Positions 8,075 through 17,503 of a stretch of 64,000 bases of DNA are shown in pieces. The translations under genes were made by a program, and so were the position numbers. The stretch covers positions 4,774,001 to 4,838,000 of the forward strand of contig NZ_CP009282.1 of NCBI RefSeq assembly GCF_000758605.1, written 5' to 3'. The stretch comes from Paenibacillus sp. FSL R5-0912 (lineage in GTDB: Bacteria; Bacillota; Bacilli; Paenibacillales; Paenibacillaceae). Numbering within the stretch: position 1 is the stretch's first letter; the number at the start of each line of letters is the position of its first letter. The notes below the pieces were generated by a model. That model did not search any database, was not told the origin of the DNA, and worked only from the letters and a program-made list of their open reading frames with translations.

Positions 8075-8378
8075 ATTGTGAAACCTCCCATAAGATAAGT
8101 AACAGTCCATTATCACCACTTATATAAGCTGAACTTAAAAATGATGGCCGGCCGATAGACAAACCTCTTTCGGAGCAGGGCATGGTCCATGCAACAAGTC
8201 AGATTCTTAAGTTGACTCTGTATAGCAATAAATATTTATGAAATCCCCTAAATAATAACATTACAGATGTCGATAATACTAAAGCAATATAAATTCCTTA
8301 GAAAGGAAAATAAATATATTATTGAGATTTTAATACATAGGACAAATATCATATAGTGAGTAGGAGGAATTATTTAGT
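8075..8378. other. AT-rich intergenic region
   Basis: About 300 bp between two divergent genes. The half next to 8379 is strongly AT-rich and likely holds the promoter of the stalk-domain gene (TTGAGA near 8322, with no clear -10 at proper spacing). I see no open frame with a ribosome site and no strong hairpin here. Confidence 0.5.
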
Positions 8379-9257
8379 ATGAATATTACAAAAAAAGTAT
8401 TTATCTCTTCCATTTTGGCTACCGGGTTGTTCTGCGGGGCTGTAGGGGTTTACGCTGCAGACGGGGTTTCGTTAGTACAAGCTTACCTTAATAGTACTAT
8501 TAAGTTTACTGTGAATGGCGTTTCGTGGACTCCTAAAGATGCAAATGGAAATAAACTCTCCCCTCTAGTATACAATGGTTCAACCTACCTTCCTGCCAAG
8601 GCAGTCGGTGAAGCAATGAATGCATCCGTTCTTTGGAATGCCGGTACTAAAACCGTCGCCATTACAACTACTGGAAGTGCCAACGCCGGAGAACCTTATA
8701 ATGATTCATCATCAGCTACGACTACACCAGTCACCAATGTACCAGTAACAACTGCTCCAGCAGCTACCGCCCCTGCCTCTCAGTCAAGCAGCCTTCCAAG
8801 TGGACTGCTCACCCTGCCTTATAATCATGATCTCACTGCAGTAGGCGAAAACAACAAATCTGTAGCATTAGCTTTTATCCAAGCTTACGGAAATGCCTTA
8901 ACTTCCGGATCCAACTCAAGCTATAATGCTTTAATCGATAAATATGTGATTGACGATTTAAATGACTACGACATGGGCTACAAAAAAACATCGAAGGACA
9001 ATGCAGCTAAATCGATCTCCGGGGTAGTAAAATTGAATGAAAGTGCAGTTATTACGAAATATGCGGGCATTTTAAAGAGTGCCACACTTAGTGATGTGAA
9101 ATTAGACACAACCTGGTCTGAAAAATATTCAACCTCTACTACATTGTGCTACAAAGTAGAATTACCCGGTTTCTTCATATCTTCATTTAGTGTCTTTTTT
9201 GAATTTGATATGGATAAAGAAACGAACACTTATTATCTTGTAGCAGTCAATATCTAA
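8379..9257 (+). CDS. Secreted stalk-domain (copper amine oxidase N-like) protein
   Basis: Exported protein of 292 residues. A signal peptide (basic start, hydrophobic core, cleavage near VYAADG) is followed by the stalk-domain pattern FTVNGVSWTP... YNGSTYLPAKAVGEAM... VLWNAGTKTVAI (about 45-100), a small beta fold common in Paenibacillus surface proteins. A Thr/Ala/Pro-rich linker (about 105-145) leads to a C-terminal domain of unknown type (about 160-292). GAGGAAT precedes the ATG by about 11 bases, and a terminator follows directly, so it stands alone. The stalk domain is generally thought to mediate attachment; the C-terminal role is unknown. Confidence 0.8.
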   Translation: MNITKKVFISSILATGLFCGAVGVYAADGVSLVQAYLNSTIKFTVNGVSWTPKDANGNKLSPLVYNGSTYLPAKAVGEAMNASVLWNAGTKTVAITTTGSANAGEPYNDSSSATTTPVTNVPVTTAPAATAPASQSSSLPSGLLTLPYNHDLTAVGENNKSVALAFIQAYGNALTSGSNSSYNALIDKYVIDDLNDYDMGYKKTSKDNAAKSISGVVKLNESAVITKYAGILKSATLSDVKLDTTWSEKYSTSTTLCYKVELPGFFISSFSVFFEFDMDKETNTYYLVAVNI

Positions 9258-9272
9258 CTTCCAAATGAATAG

Positions 9273-9310
9273 AAGGTGTGCGGGCCCATGATGGCTTGCA
9301 CACCTTTTTT
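9273..9310 (+). terminator. Rho-independent terminator
   Basis: AAGGTGTGC (9273-9281) and GCACACCTT (9298-9306) pair, and the stem is followed by TTTTTT. It sits about 16 bases after the stalk-protein stop. Confidence 0.85.
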
Positions 9311-9445
9311 GGATATACCCAAAAGAAATAGAGCTTCTCAAAAGTTTGGTGGATGATGCCTCTCGCGCGGGAAGCTGCAATAATGTACTATAGCCATTTC
9401 CCTGCCGGGTGTATATTCATGTGACTACTTCACCTGGAGGCCATC

Positions 9446-10027
9446 ATGAATATCGTTTCTTTCATCATCTATTGTATTGTGGTAACCTTCACACCCGGCC
9501 CTACCAATATTGTGATTCTATCTTCCGTGCAGCATCACGGGGCCAAAAAAACAATGGAATACGTCGGCGGAGCCACACTGGCGTTTGGACTGCTGCTTGC
9601 CGCCTCCACCCTGCTGAACCGCATGCTTGCGAACATCATCCCGCATATTCTCGGCGTCATGCAGATCATCGGCAGCTTGTACATGCTCTACCTGGCTTAC
9701 CAGGTCTACAGGATGGGCCGTACCGAGGACAATTCCCGCCACTCCTCCGGCTTCGTCTCCGGGCTGCTGATGCAATTCGCCAATCCGAAGGTGCTGCTGT
9801 TCACGCTGACCGTTATCCCGGGTTATGTTATGCCTTATTATAGTTCACCCGCAGCAGCCTTCATCTTCGTTCTGGTAATTACTGTGATCGGTTTTCTGGC
9901 ATTCACTACCTGGGTCGTATTCGGCTCCATATTCAAGAGCTTTCTGCAGCGGCATCAGCGGGTGATGAATAGTATCATGGCACTTTTTCTAGTATACTCT
10001 GCTGTAATGGTATCCGGAATTTTATAG
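9446..10027 (+). CDS. LysE-family translocator (RhtB-like exporter)
   Basis: Inner-membrane exporter of 193 residues with about five to six hydrophobic helices. The family signature is at the N-terminus, FTPGPTNIVILSSV (15-28), with the conserved TPGP helix; the middle repeats with GFVSGLLMQFANPKVLLF, the second conserved family motif (NPK). LysE/RhtB proteins export amino acids or related small molecules with the proton gradient. CTGGAGG lies just upstream of the ATG. The AraC-type regulator gene follows after about 15 bases, an arrangement seen often for LysE exporters, suggesting inducer-controlled export. Substrate unknown. Confidence 0.92.
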   Translation: MNIVSFIIYCIVVTFTPGPTNIVILSSVQHHGAKKTMEYVGGATLAFGLLLAASTLLNRMLANIIPHILGVMQIIGSLYMLYLAYQVYRMGRTEDNSRHSSGFVSGLLMQFANPKVLLFTLTVIPGYVMPYYSSPAAAFIFVLVITVIGFLAFTTWVVFGSIFKSFLQRHQRVMNSIMALFLVYSAVMVSGIL

Positions 10028-10042
10028 AGGGCGGTGATTAAG

Positions 10043-10816
10043 GTGGAACAATTCAATTATAGAAAGTCTGCAGAGATTCTCGCCTTATCAGCCAGCATGA
10101 CGGATTTCACTTACAAAAAGCATTGTCACGAAGAATATGCCCTGGGCGTAACACTGCGCGGTATCCAGCAATATCATCTGGCTGGCAGCCTGCACTCCTC
10201 CCATCCGGGCGGTGTCATGTTGTTTAACCCCGAACAGTACCACGACGGCAATTCCTATGATAGAGCAGGTATTGATTATGTCATGCTCTATATTAAGCCG
10301 GCCAAGTTTGCAGAGATTCTGGGCAAGCAGGAGCTGCGGTTCACCTCGCCTATCGTCTATGACAGGGAACTGGCACAATCCGTCTATTCCTTGAACCAAG
10401 CGGTCCAGAACGGCGCTGACAACGCACTTTGCAGTGAATTGCTGCTTCAGCTGGCCCATCTGGCCGCCCATACCGAAATCGAAGCCGCCATGCGGACCGA
10501 TAATGCCTTTGTTCAACAAGCCAAGGAAATGATGTACTACAGCCTCGGCCAAGTGCTTAAGCTTGATCACATCTCACAGGAGTTAGGCCTGTCCAAATAT
10601 CAGTTCATCCGCGAGTTCAAATCACATACAGGCATCTCGCCTTACCAATTCTTCCTGAACTGCAAGGTTGAACATGCCAGACAATCGATCGAGAAGAACA
10701 AGGATATCTATTCCGCAGTAGCCGAATACGGCTTCACAGACCTGACTCACCTGAACCGGCATTTCAAAAGTGTCTTCGGCCTTACAGCCTATGAATACAT
10801 GTCACAGCTGGCTTAA
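10043..10816 (+). CDS. AraC-family transcriptional regulator
   Basis: Regulator of about 257 residues. The N-terminal half is a cupin-like AraC sensing domain (HCHEEYALGVTLRG, then GGVMLFNPEQYHDG), and the C-terminal half carries two helix-turn-helix motifs: LDHISQELGLSKYQFIREF... and YSAVAEYGFTDLTHLNRHF followed by FGLTAYEY. I take the GTG at 10043, eight bases after GAGGGCGG; another in-frame GTG at 10034 lies on top of that site. The gene is 15 bases after the LysE stop, in the same direction, and very likely controls the exporter. Sensing-domain ligand unknown. Confidence 0.9.
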   Translation: MEQFNYRKSAEILALSASMTDFTYKKHCHEEYALGVTLRGIQQYHLAGSLHSSHPGGVMLFNPEQYHDGNSYDRAGIDYVMLYIKPAKFAEILGKQELRFTSPIVYDRELAQSVYSLNQAVQNGADNALCSELLLQLAHLAAHTEIEAAMRTDNAFVQQAKEMMYYSLGQVLKLDHISQELGLSKYQFIREFKSHTGISPYQFFLNCKVEHARQSIEKNKDIYSAVAEYGFTDLTHLNRHFKSVFGLTAYEYMSQLA

Positions 10817-10884
10817 TCCATATTCTTCTGCGCCAGCATAGCTCTGTACCTTTATCTACTTCTTATGCTGCGGAATCCACTCTA

Positions 10885-10983
10885 TTACTCTGGTGCCAGC
10901 ACCTTATCCACCAGACGGTCCTGCTCAAGGCTCAGAAACCGCCCGTAATGCGGGTAACGTTGGCCCTCATGCCTTGTCTCGAA
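10885..10983 (-). pseudogene. Possible C-terminal gene remnant
   Basis: On the minus strand an open stretch of about 32 codons ending in TAA (10887-10885) has a composition much like real protein, including YPHYGRFLSLEQ and DRLVDKVLAPE. It is closed upstream by a TGA and has no start codon or ribosome site. It looks like the tail of a gene whose front is gone. It lies in the 180-bp gap between the convergent AraC and stalk-protein genes. I do not recognise the parent family, and chance cannot be excluded. Confidence 0.35.
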
Positions 10984-10995
10984 TCATCCCTCCCT

Positions 10996-12261
10996 CTATT
11001 CGATGTCAACTTCTACGAAACGGTTGGTTGTTGCATTCATATAATACAGCTTGTTATCCACGATATGGATATATAAGGTCTTGTCATCGCTCTGCTTCTC
11101 GCTGGTATAATCGCTAAGATTGAGCCGGAACAGCTTCTTGCTGTACTCGGAGTAATTGCTGAAGTACAAATAGTTTCCGCTAAGATTCATCTCTCTGCCA
11201 TTCAAAGCGGAAATTTGGGTTAATCCGGTTCCATCTATATTCATCGTATATAAATGCTCTTTGAAATTGAGGTACATGATATCATCTTTCATCACTATAT
11301 TAGTGATGTATCCGCCATCCAGCAGCTTCTTCTTGCGGCTGCCGTCAAGGTCCATAACAAACAGCTTGCTGAAGTCAATCGTATAGTAGATCTTGCCGCC
11401 ATACACCGCCAGGCTGGATACCCCGTACTGTTCAAGCACCGTTCTGGAGCTGCCGTCGGTCTTCATCCGGTAGAGCGGCTTATTCATCGACGAGTTCCCC
11501 TGCGTGAAGTAGATCCAGTCATCAACAACCGACACGAGGTTCTTCCCGACGGCAAAATCTCGAATCATCGTCCGCGCCGACCCGTCCGTATTCATGCTGA
11601 ACAGCTTGTTGTTGTCGCCCGTATAATACAGCTTTCCGCCTACAAGATTAATATAAGCCGCAAATTCGTCATCGCTAAGCTTCTGAAGTTCAGTACCGTC
11701 CTTCTTCTGTTTATAGAGTCTCCCCGAGTCTAGCGGATTATTGAAATAGACCCATTCATTGTCGGCCGCATACAAGCCCCAATTGTTCAGATTGCCTATC
11801 GAATTCCCCATTACACCAGGACCTGCGGGTTGTACGGATTCTTCCTGTGTGATCGCGACCTGCCCGTCTGCATAAGTAACCGAGGCTTCAAAAACCTCAG
11901 AAAGCACCCGGAGCGGCACCAGCATCCTTCCATTCACCAGCCTCGGAGCAGCTGCCAGTGTGAAGGGCTGCTGGTTCTTGTAGGCTGCGGTAGACCCCGC
12001 CGTTATACTCAGTGTAATGGTTCCTTTGGAAATTAGGATTGCTTTATTATTCCCCGGAACAATCATCCCGCCCAGTTCATCCGCCACGAAGCGGAGGGGA
12101 ACATATACCGTACCTTGATCATTCACAGGCTGTACATCGAAATTCACCAGCTTACCATTGACTGTAACTGTAACCGCCGGCTGATCCGCCGGAGCTGCGA
12201 AGATTGTCGCCATACCCGTTAAGCTAAAGAGCAGCGGGGCAATAATGATCCATTTCCTCAA
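10996..12261 (-). CDS. Secreted stalk-domain protein with DUF5050-type beta-propeller repeats
   Basis: Exported protein of about 421 residues. After a signal peptide (cleavage near IFAAPAD) come two stalk-type segments, VTVTVNGKLVNFDVQPV..GTVYVPLRFVADELGG and a second with GRMLVPLRVLSEVF, then a repeat region (about 150-420) of WVYFNNP, KLYYTGD, WIYFTQG, KIYYTID, MYLNFKE, YLYFSNY and KLYYMNA blades with MNTDGS/MKTDGS loops, the DUF5050 beta-propeller pattern. I favour the TTG at 12261, six bases after GAGAGGTG, over a GTG at 12270 that is fused to that site. Probably a cell-surface protein; no enzyme motif is visible. Confidence 0.85.
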   Translation of the reverse strand: MRKWIIIAPLLFSLTGMATIFAAPADQPAVTVTVNGKLVNFDVQPVNDQGTVYVPLRFVADELGGMIVPGNNKAILISKGTITLSITAGSTAAYKNQQPFTLAAAPRLVNGRMLVPLRVLSEVFEASVTYADGQVAITQEESVQPAGPGVMGNSIGNLNNWGLYAADNEWVYFNNPLDSGRLYKQKKDGTELQKLSDDEFAAYINLVGGKLYYTGDNNKLFSMNTDGSARTMIRDFAVGKNLVSVVDDWIYFTQGNSSMNKPLYRMKTDGSSRTVLEQYGVSSLAVYGGKIYYTIDFSKLFVMDLDGSRKKKLLDGGYITNIVMKDDIMYLNFKEHLYTMNIDGTGLTQISALNGREMNLSGNYLYFSNYSEYSKKLFRLNLSDYTSEKQSDDKTLYIHIVDNKLYYMNATTNRFVEVDIE

Positions 12262-12499
12262 GGAGAACACCTCTCAGTTATTTATTTCTGAACGTACAGC
12301 TCCTATGTATTCTACACCTCCGTTCATCATTCTTCCACAATATCAATAAATCTCCATCCGGTAGATTAGCGTCCGCACACACAATATTCACTTTACAATT
12401 TCTAGCATATGGTTTATTTTAACATTAAGTCGTCATTAAATGTTGTGATATTCAACCCAATATTTAATATCAAATTTAAATACTGAACTGGAGGACCTT

Positions 12500-13624
12500 A
12501 TGAAGGATACTTTGCAGGAGACCTTACTGAAGAATATCCGTTTTGAGTACAACGAAGCTGTCGAGCTTGTGGTTTCCATGGCAATGCTTGCATGTGAAGA
12601 CCAGGTGGCGGAGTTGGCCAAGGATTACAAAATCGAAACCGATGAGCTGCTGGGAACCTACTTCGATGATGCACGCAGATTATTGTCACCTCACTTCACC
12701 CGTGAGCTGATGTTTTTCTTCCGGTATGACTTCTTTCATAATGCCCTGGATTTCCCCTTATTCGAATCGGTCTTCACTCACCGGGAAACGCTGACTGCAG
12801 AGGAGTTGATCAACCGGCTGGAGAACAGCTCTGCGGAGCATATCGTTTCAGAGATGGTCTACGGCGTCTACAACGATAATATGGAGGCATTATTGAAAGG
12901 CAACGATTGGGAGATTGTTAAAAAGGATCTTGCGGCGCTTACAGAATTGGTGTCCAATACAAAACCCCAGCCGGAGGTTGCAGAAGCTCATGCGCCGCTG
13001 CTTGAATGTCTTGCTCATCCTGAGGAGACCAAGCTGCGGTATCTGCAGCTTTTGCGTCAATTCAACCAGGATGTATTTGTTCACTGGAAAGAACGGATCC
13101 GCGAGCTTTCCGAGCAGGCCTCCCGCAAGTATGAGGCCCAGTTCCTCAGCAATCCGGAGGTTTTCATTCGTGAAGTCCACAAGAATGAGCCTTCACTGTT
13201 CGACATCCCGACCACTTTCCATGTCAGCTTTGTCTCTCAGGTCAACAACAGCTTCTTACAGTTCCATACGGATGCCGGACAGGTCGGCTGGGTCATTTTC
13301 GGCGTACATAATGACCGGGTATATGGACCTGCAGCAGACAGGGAGAAAACTGAATTATTCCTCAAAACCTTCTCGGATAAACGGCGGCTGGACTTCCTGA
13401 TGTTATTGAAGCAGCGTCCACACTATGGCCAGGAAATTGCCGAAGCCCTCGGTATTACACCTGCTGCTGTGAAATATCATTCCAATTTCCTGTTCTTCCT
13501 GGATTTGCTGGACATCCAGCGGATGGATCACCGGCTGTATTATGTACTTAGAACCGATACTTTGCGCAGTCTGCTGGCCTTGACGGCTAAAGTTATGCTG
13601 GACAAAGACCATTTCATAAATTGA
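12500..13624 (+). CDS. ArsR-like winged-helix regulator with long N-terminal domain
   Basis: Protein of 374 residues. The last third carries an ArsR-type winged helix: KRRLDFLMLLKQRP, GQEIAEALGITPAAVKYHSNF and LDLLDIQRMDHRLYYVL (about 292-355). The long N-terminal part (1-280) is helical, without a recognised domain, and resembles the DUF5937-type extension found on some regulators next to ABC exporters. GGAGGAC precedes the ATG. The exporter gene starts only 19 bases after its stop, so the three genes form an operon, and I infer that it controls the exporter in response to the transported compound. No cysteine metal site typical of ArsR/SmtB is seen in the helix-turn-helix. Confidence 0.85.
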   Translation: MKDTLQETLLKNIRFEYNEAVELVVSMAMLACEDQVAELAKDYKIETDELLGTYFDDARRLLSPHFTRELMFFFRYDFFHNALDFPLFESVFTHRETLTAEELINRLENSSAEHIVSEMVYGVYNDNMEALLKGNDWEIVKKDLAALTELVSNTKPQPEVAEAHAPLLECLAHPEETKLRYLQLLRQFNQDVFVHWKERIRELSEQASRKYEAQFLSNPEVFIREVHKNEPSLFDIPTTFHVSFVSQVNNSFLQFHTDAGQVGWVIFGVHNDRVYGPAADREKTELFLKTFSDKRRLDFLMLLKQRPHYGQEIAEALGITPAAVKYHSNFLFFLDLLDIQRMDHRLYYVLRTDTLRSLLALTAKVMLDKDHFIN

Positions 13625-13643
13625 TAGCTCGGGAGGGGTCCAC

Positions 13644-15491
13644 TTGAACGGGATCACGAATACCGGGGCAACGCCGCTGAATGAACAGCCCGCCGCTGCC
13701 CAGAATACATTTATCCGGTTGCTGAAGCTCGGCAAACCCTATACAGGCTGGTACATCATTCTTTGTGTTCTGGCAGCGGTTATCTCACTCACAACTGTAG
13801 GTCTGGCTGAGTCGCTGCGGCGGATTATCAATGCGGCAACTAACCACAATACGTCCGGTCTTACAGCGGGAATGACCTTCGCTGCTGTCATCGTCATTAC
13901 GGATGCCGGAGTCCACTTTCTGAATACATATCTCTCAGGGCTGCTGGAGATCAAATCCACCTCTAAGGTTCAGATCTCCATGCTGACAAGATTACTGAAT
14001 GTTCAGATGAAGGATCTGGACCGTTATCATTCCGCCGATCTGATCAGCCGGATGAATGACTCCGCTCCAGCCGCACAGCAGGGAATAAACCGGAAGACGA
14101 TTGACCTGATCAGCAATCTGCTGCAAATCACATTTCTGCTCACTTATCTGCTGTCTCTGCAATTTGCTCTGACACTGGGGACAGTCATCATCTGTGCACT
14201 GGTTCCTCTGGTTATGTTCCCCTTCACCTCACGGCTCCGCACCATGAATGAACAGCGCCAGAGCATTGAGAGCGCTCAACAGGCATTCGTTCAGGATTCG
14301 ATACAAGGCGCTGAGGTGGTGCGCGCCTTCTCCCTTGCTCCCCGTCTACTCGGGCAATTCACCAGCAGAGTCCGGCAATTTAACACAGTCCACCTGCCGG
14401 TCTCACGGATAGAGGCTGTAGGTTACAATATGCCGTTGGCCGTTATTCTGGGCGGATTGCTGTATGTACTCTCCTATGGCGGCTATCTTGTAATTGGAGG
14501 GCGGATTGATGTAGGCGCCGTTGCTGCTTTTCTCATTTGCTTTGAACAAATTTCGAATCCGGTATCGCGGCTTGCCAACCTGTGGACAGAACTGCAGGCT
14601 TCGCTGGCACAGGGGAAGCGTTTATTTGAAATCATGGATTTAACCGAAGAAGGCATCAGCCCTGCTAATCCCGGTACCGCAGGGCATCTGGCTGAAGCAT
14701 GGGATACCGTTAATCTGCCACTTGCCGGACAGGAGCCGCTCATATTCAACAATGTCAGCTTCGGGTACGGACAAACGAAGGTATTAACTGAAACTCAGCT
14801 GCGGATTGAGCCAGGTAAGGTTACCGCTTTCGCCGGAGCCAGCGGGAGCGGCAAGAGCACAATTCTTCAGCTAATGCTTGCCGCTTATGTGCCTGACGGA
14901 GGAAGCATTCATCATGGCAGTATGCCCTTACAAACCATTCCGCCGCGTAGCTGGCGCAGCCGTATCGCCTATGTATCGCAGGAGCCTTATCTATTCTCAG
15001 GAACACTATACGAGAATATTGCCTGGGGGCGGCAGGAAGCCTCCCGTGAAGAGGTGATCTCTGCCGCACAGAATGCAGGCATCCACGATTTCATTATGCA
15101 GACTCCACAGCAGTATGAGACGGTCATCGGAGAAAGAGGGCTTACGTTGTCGGGAGGTGAACGCCAGCGGCTCTCCATTGCCCGGGCATTCGTCCGCGAG
15201 CCGGGACTGCTGCTGCTGGATGAACCTACGGCTGCGCTTGACAGCCATAATGAGGAGATTGTCCAGCAGGCCTTGAAGGCCCTGATGACGAACCGGACAA
15301 CGGTTGTAGTCGCCCACCGGCTCTCAACTATTAAGTACGCTGATCATATCTACTTCATGGAGGCCGGAGCAATTGTTGAACAAGGGACCCATATGGAGTT
15401 AATGGCACTGCAAGGCAAATATCATGCTATGGCCCAGGCGGGCATTCAGACAGAGGCTGCTGCCGGAGGAGGACTGCAAAATGAATACTAA
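13644..15491 (+). CDS. ABC exporter half-transporter, first subunit
   Basis: Membrane exporter of 615 residues: six hydrophobic helices (about 30-310) of the type I exporter fold followed by an ATPase domain. Walker A GASGSGKS is near 396, the signature LSGGERQR near 502, Walker B LLLLDEPT near 522 and the H-loop in VVAHRLS. The TTG start has GGGAGGGG five bases upstream and is the only fitting start. It overlaps the next half-transporter by 11 bases, so the two are co-translated and probably form a heterodimer, as in BmrCD-like drug exporters. The Walker B glutamate equivalent is retained as LDEPT, suggesting an active site. Substrate unknown, drug or peptide likely. Confidence 0.93.
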   Translation: MNGITNTGATPLNEQPAAAQNTFIRLLKLGKPYTGWYIILCVLAAVISLTTVGLAESLRRIINAATNHNTSGLTAGMTFAAVIVITDAGVHFLNTYLSGLLEIKSTSKVQISMLTRLLNVQMKDLDRYHSADLISRMNDSAPAAQQGINRKTIDLISNLLQITFLLTYLLSLQFALTLGTVIICALVPLVMFPFTSRLRTMNEQRQSIESAQQAFVQDSIQGAEVVRAFSLAPRLLGQFTSRVRQFNTVHLPVSRIEAVGYNMPLAVILGGLLYVLSYGGYLVIGGRIDVGAVAAFLICFEQISNPVSRLANLWTELQASLAQGKRLFEIMDLTEEGISPANPGTAGHLAEAWDTVNLPLAGQEPLIFNNVSFGYGQTKVLTETQLRIEPGKVTAFAGASGSGKSTILQLMLAAYVPDGGSIHHGSMPLQTIPPRSWRSRIAYVSQEPYLFSGTLYENIAWGRQEASREEVISAAQNAGIHDFIMQTPQQYETVIGERGLTLSGGERQRLSIARAFVREPGLLLLDEPTAALDSHNEEIVQQALKALMTNRTTVVVAHRLSTIKYADHIYFMEAGAIVEQGTHMELMALQGKYHAMAQAGIQTEAAAGGGLQNEY

Positions 15492-17349
15492 ATCATCTTC
15501 ATCCGGCCGAATCCGGCTCCGGGAAGCCCTCCAGCGGCTGCTTCCTTATGTCAAGCCATACCAGATCGGCTTTCTGGCAGCAATAGTGCTGCTAATGGCC
15601 AGGCTTGCCCTGGATGTCGGATTTGCTACGGTTCAGCAGGTTTTCATTGATACAATTAACAGTACCAATATGCAGTCCCTGACACGGATAACCCTAATTT
15701 GTTCGCTGGCCTGCTTCCTGATTATTCTCTGTCTTATGCTGCAGCATTATCTCCGCTTCACCGTACACAGCCGGATGGCCTGGGATTTCCGGACGAAGCT
15801 GTTTGATGCCAGCCACCGGCTGACTTACCGCCAGCTGGAAGCCATGCATTCCGGAGATTTGACCTCCCGGAATACCAAGGATGCCGGAGCGGCCATGGGG
15901 ATGATTAGCAGTCTGGTCTACGATCTGGGTTATAATCTTCTGCTCTGCCTGGTTGCATTTCTGTATTTGGCCAGTATGGATGTCTGGCTTGCACTCCTTG
16001 CACTTGGAACGGGCCCCGTTGTCTTTCTGTCCGGCCGTTTCTTTGACCGCAGACTGCGCAAGCTGTACACACAAATCTATGCCCAGGAAGCCTTGCTGCG
16101 GGGAATCCTGCAGGAGACCCTCCAGGGGATGAAGGTTATCCGTTCATTTTCACTGGAGAATACGCTGCTGGGCAGGTATGCAGCTGAACGCGAGCAGCTG
16201 AACCGGCTGCAGAAGCAAAAAACGCTGCTGAACGCGCTGCTCTGGCATTCTTCTGCATTCATTAATAATGTTGTAATGATCAGCTGCGCTATCCTTATTG
16301 CCAGGTCAGCGCTGCGGGGTGAGACCTCGGCGGGTGAAGTGCTTGCCTTCATCATCCTGATGGGACGTGTTCAGTGGCCATTCGTCCACATGTCGCAGAC
16401 TTGGGGCGGGGTACAGGAATCACTCGGGGCGGCTGACCGTGTATTTGAGATTCTTGATGCTCCCCGGGAAGGGGCAGCATCTGGCATTGGACAGGATACT
16501 GCCGTATCCGCAGCGGTAGCCGCCGCTGAAGCAACCGCCTTGGCGGAAGCTGCTGCACTAAGCATACAGGGGCTGCACTACAGCTTCGAGGGACCCCAGT
16601 CCAGGGAGGGAAGCTGTCTGAGCGGGATCCGTCTTGAGCTGAAGCATGGCGAGACGGTTGCCGTTGTCGGCCCCAGCGGCTCGGGCAAGACGACACTTGT
16701 ACGGTTGTGCTGCGGACTCTATGAACCGGAGGCCGGCAGTATTACCGTGTGCGGTTATGGTGTACATGATCACCTTGAGGCGGCGCGCCGGAGGATCTCC
16801 TATGTACCGCAGAATCCTTACCTGTTCTCCGGCAGCATCCGGGATAATATCGCGTTCAGTGCTGAACATGCCAGCGATGAAGAAATCCGGGAAGCTGCCC
16901 GCCTGGCAGGTGCAGATGAATTTATTATGCGGCTGCCTGAAGGATACGACACGCAGATCGGTGAACACGGCTCTACTATATCAGGCGGTCAACGGCAGCG
17001 CCTCGCCATCGCCAGAGCTTTTCTGCGTAATGCGCCGCTCCTGCTGCTGGATGAAGCTACTTCAGCACTCGACAACGAGTCCGAACGGCTGGTTCAGCAA
17101 TCGCTTGATCTGCTGATGAAAGACCGGACCACCCTCGTGATTGCCCACAGGCTCTCAACGGTAAGGGAGGCTTCGCGGATCATTGTTCTGGATCATGGGA
17201 GAATTGTTGAAGAAGGCACACATGATGCGCTCATTGAACAGGATGGGCTCTATGCGGAGCTGTATCATTTACAGTTTAGAACATCACCGGCTGAAGAATT
17301 GGAATCCGCATCCTATGCGAAATCCCTTACTTCAGTATTACCGGCATAA
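15481..17349 (+). CDS. ABC exporter half-transporter, second subunit
   Basis: Partner exporter of 622 residues with the same layout: transmembrane region (about 30-315), then ATPase with Walker A GPSGSGKT near 396, SGGQRQR near 501, LLLLDEATS near 521 and AHRLS. The ATG at 15481 follows GGAGGACTGCAAA and overlaps the previous gene. Between the two domains (about 341-361) lies an unusual alanine-rich insert of repeated Ala/Val/Glu residues; the frame is open through it, so it looks like a length-variable linker. With the first subunit and the winged-helix regulator it forms a self-regulated export operon. Confidence 0.93.
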   Translation: MNTKSSSSGRIRLREALQRLLPYVKPYQIGFLAAIVLLMARLALDVGFATVQQVFIDTINSTNMQSLTRITLICSLACFLIILCLMLQHYLRFTVHSRMAWDFRTKLFDASHRLTYRQLEAMHSGDLTSRNTKDAGAAMGMISSLVYDLGYNLLLCLVAFLYLASMDVWLALLALGTGPVVFLSGRFFDRRLRKLYTQIYAQEALLRGILQETLQGMKVIRSFSLENTLLGRYAAEREQLNRLQKQKTLLNALLWHSSAFINNVVMISCAILIARSALRGETSAGEVLAFIILMGRVQWPFVHMSQTWGGVQESLGAADRVFEILDAPREGAASGIGQDTAVSAAVAAAEATALAEAAALSIQGLHYSFEGPQSREGSCLSGIRLELKHGETVAVVGPSGSGKTTLVRLCCGLYEPEAGSITVCGYGVHDHLEAARRRISYVPQNPYLFSGSIRDNIAFSAEHASDEEIREAARLAGADEFIMRLPEGYDTQIGEHGSTISGGQRQRLAIARAFLRNAPLLLLDEATSALDNESERLVQQSLDLLMKDRTTLVIAHRLSTVREASRIIVLDHGRIVEEGTHDALIEQDGLYAELYHLQFRTSPAEELESASYAKSLTSVLPA

Positions 17350-17388
17350 CATAACATTAGTTATCCTTGGGAATAGATCACAAATACA

Positions 17389-17445
17389 GACGAAGACCCT
17401 GGCAGTCCGTGTCCGCACGGCGCCGGAGTCTTCGTCCTCTTTTCA
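17389..17445 (+). terminator. Terminator of the ABC exporter operon
   Basis: GACGAAGAC (17389-17397) and GTCTTCGTC (17428-17436) form a perfect 9-bp stem, followed by CTCTTTT. It ends the three-gene operon. Confidence 0.8.
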
Positions 17446-17503
17446 GGCAACTTATAATAAAGATTCTTAAGTAAGCTCACCTTCATCAATAGGCCAATAG
17501 AGA

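Noticed and set aside
16501..16560. Alanine-rich insert in the second ABC subunit as a possible frameshift
   Set aside because: The frame stays open with normal flanking domains; best seen as a low-complexity linker.
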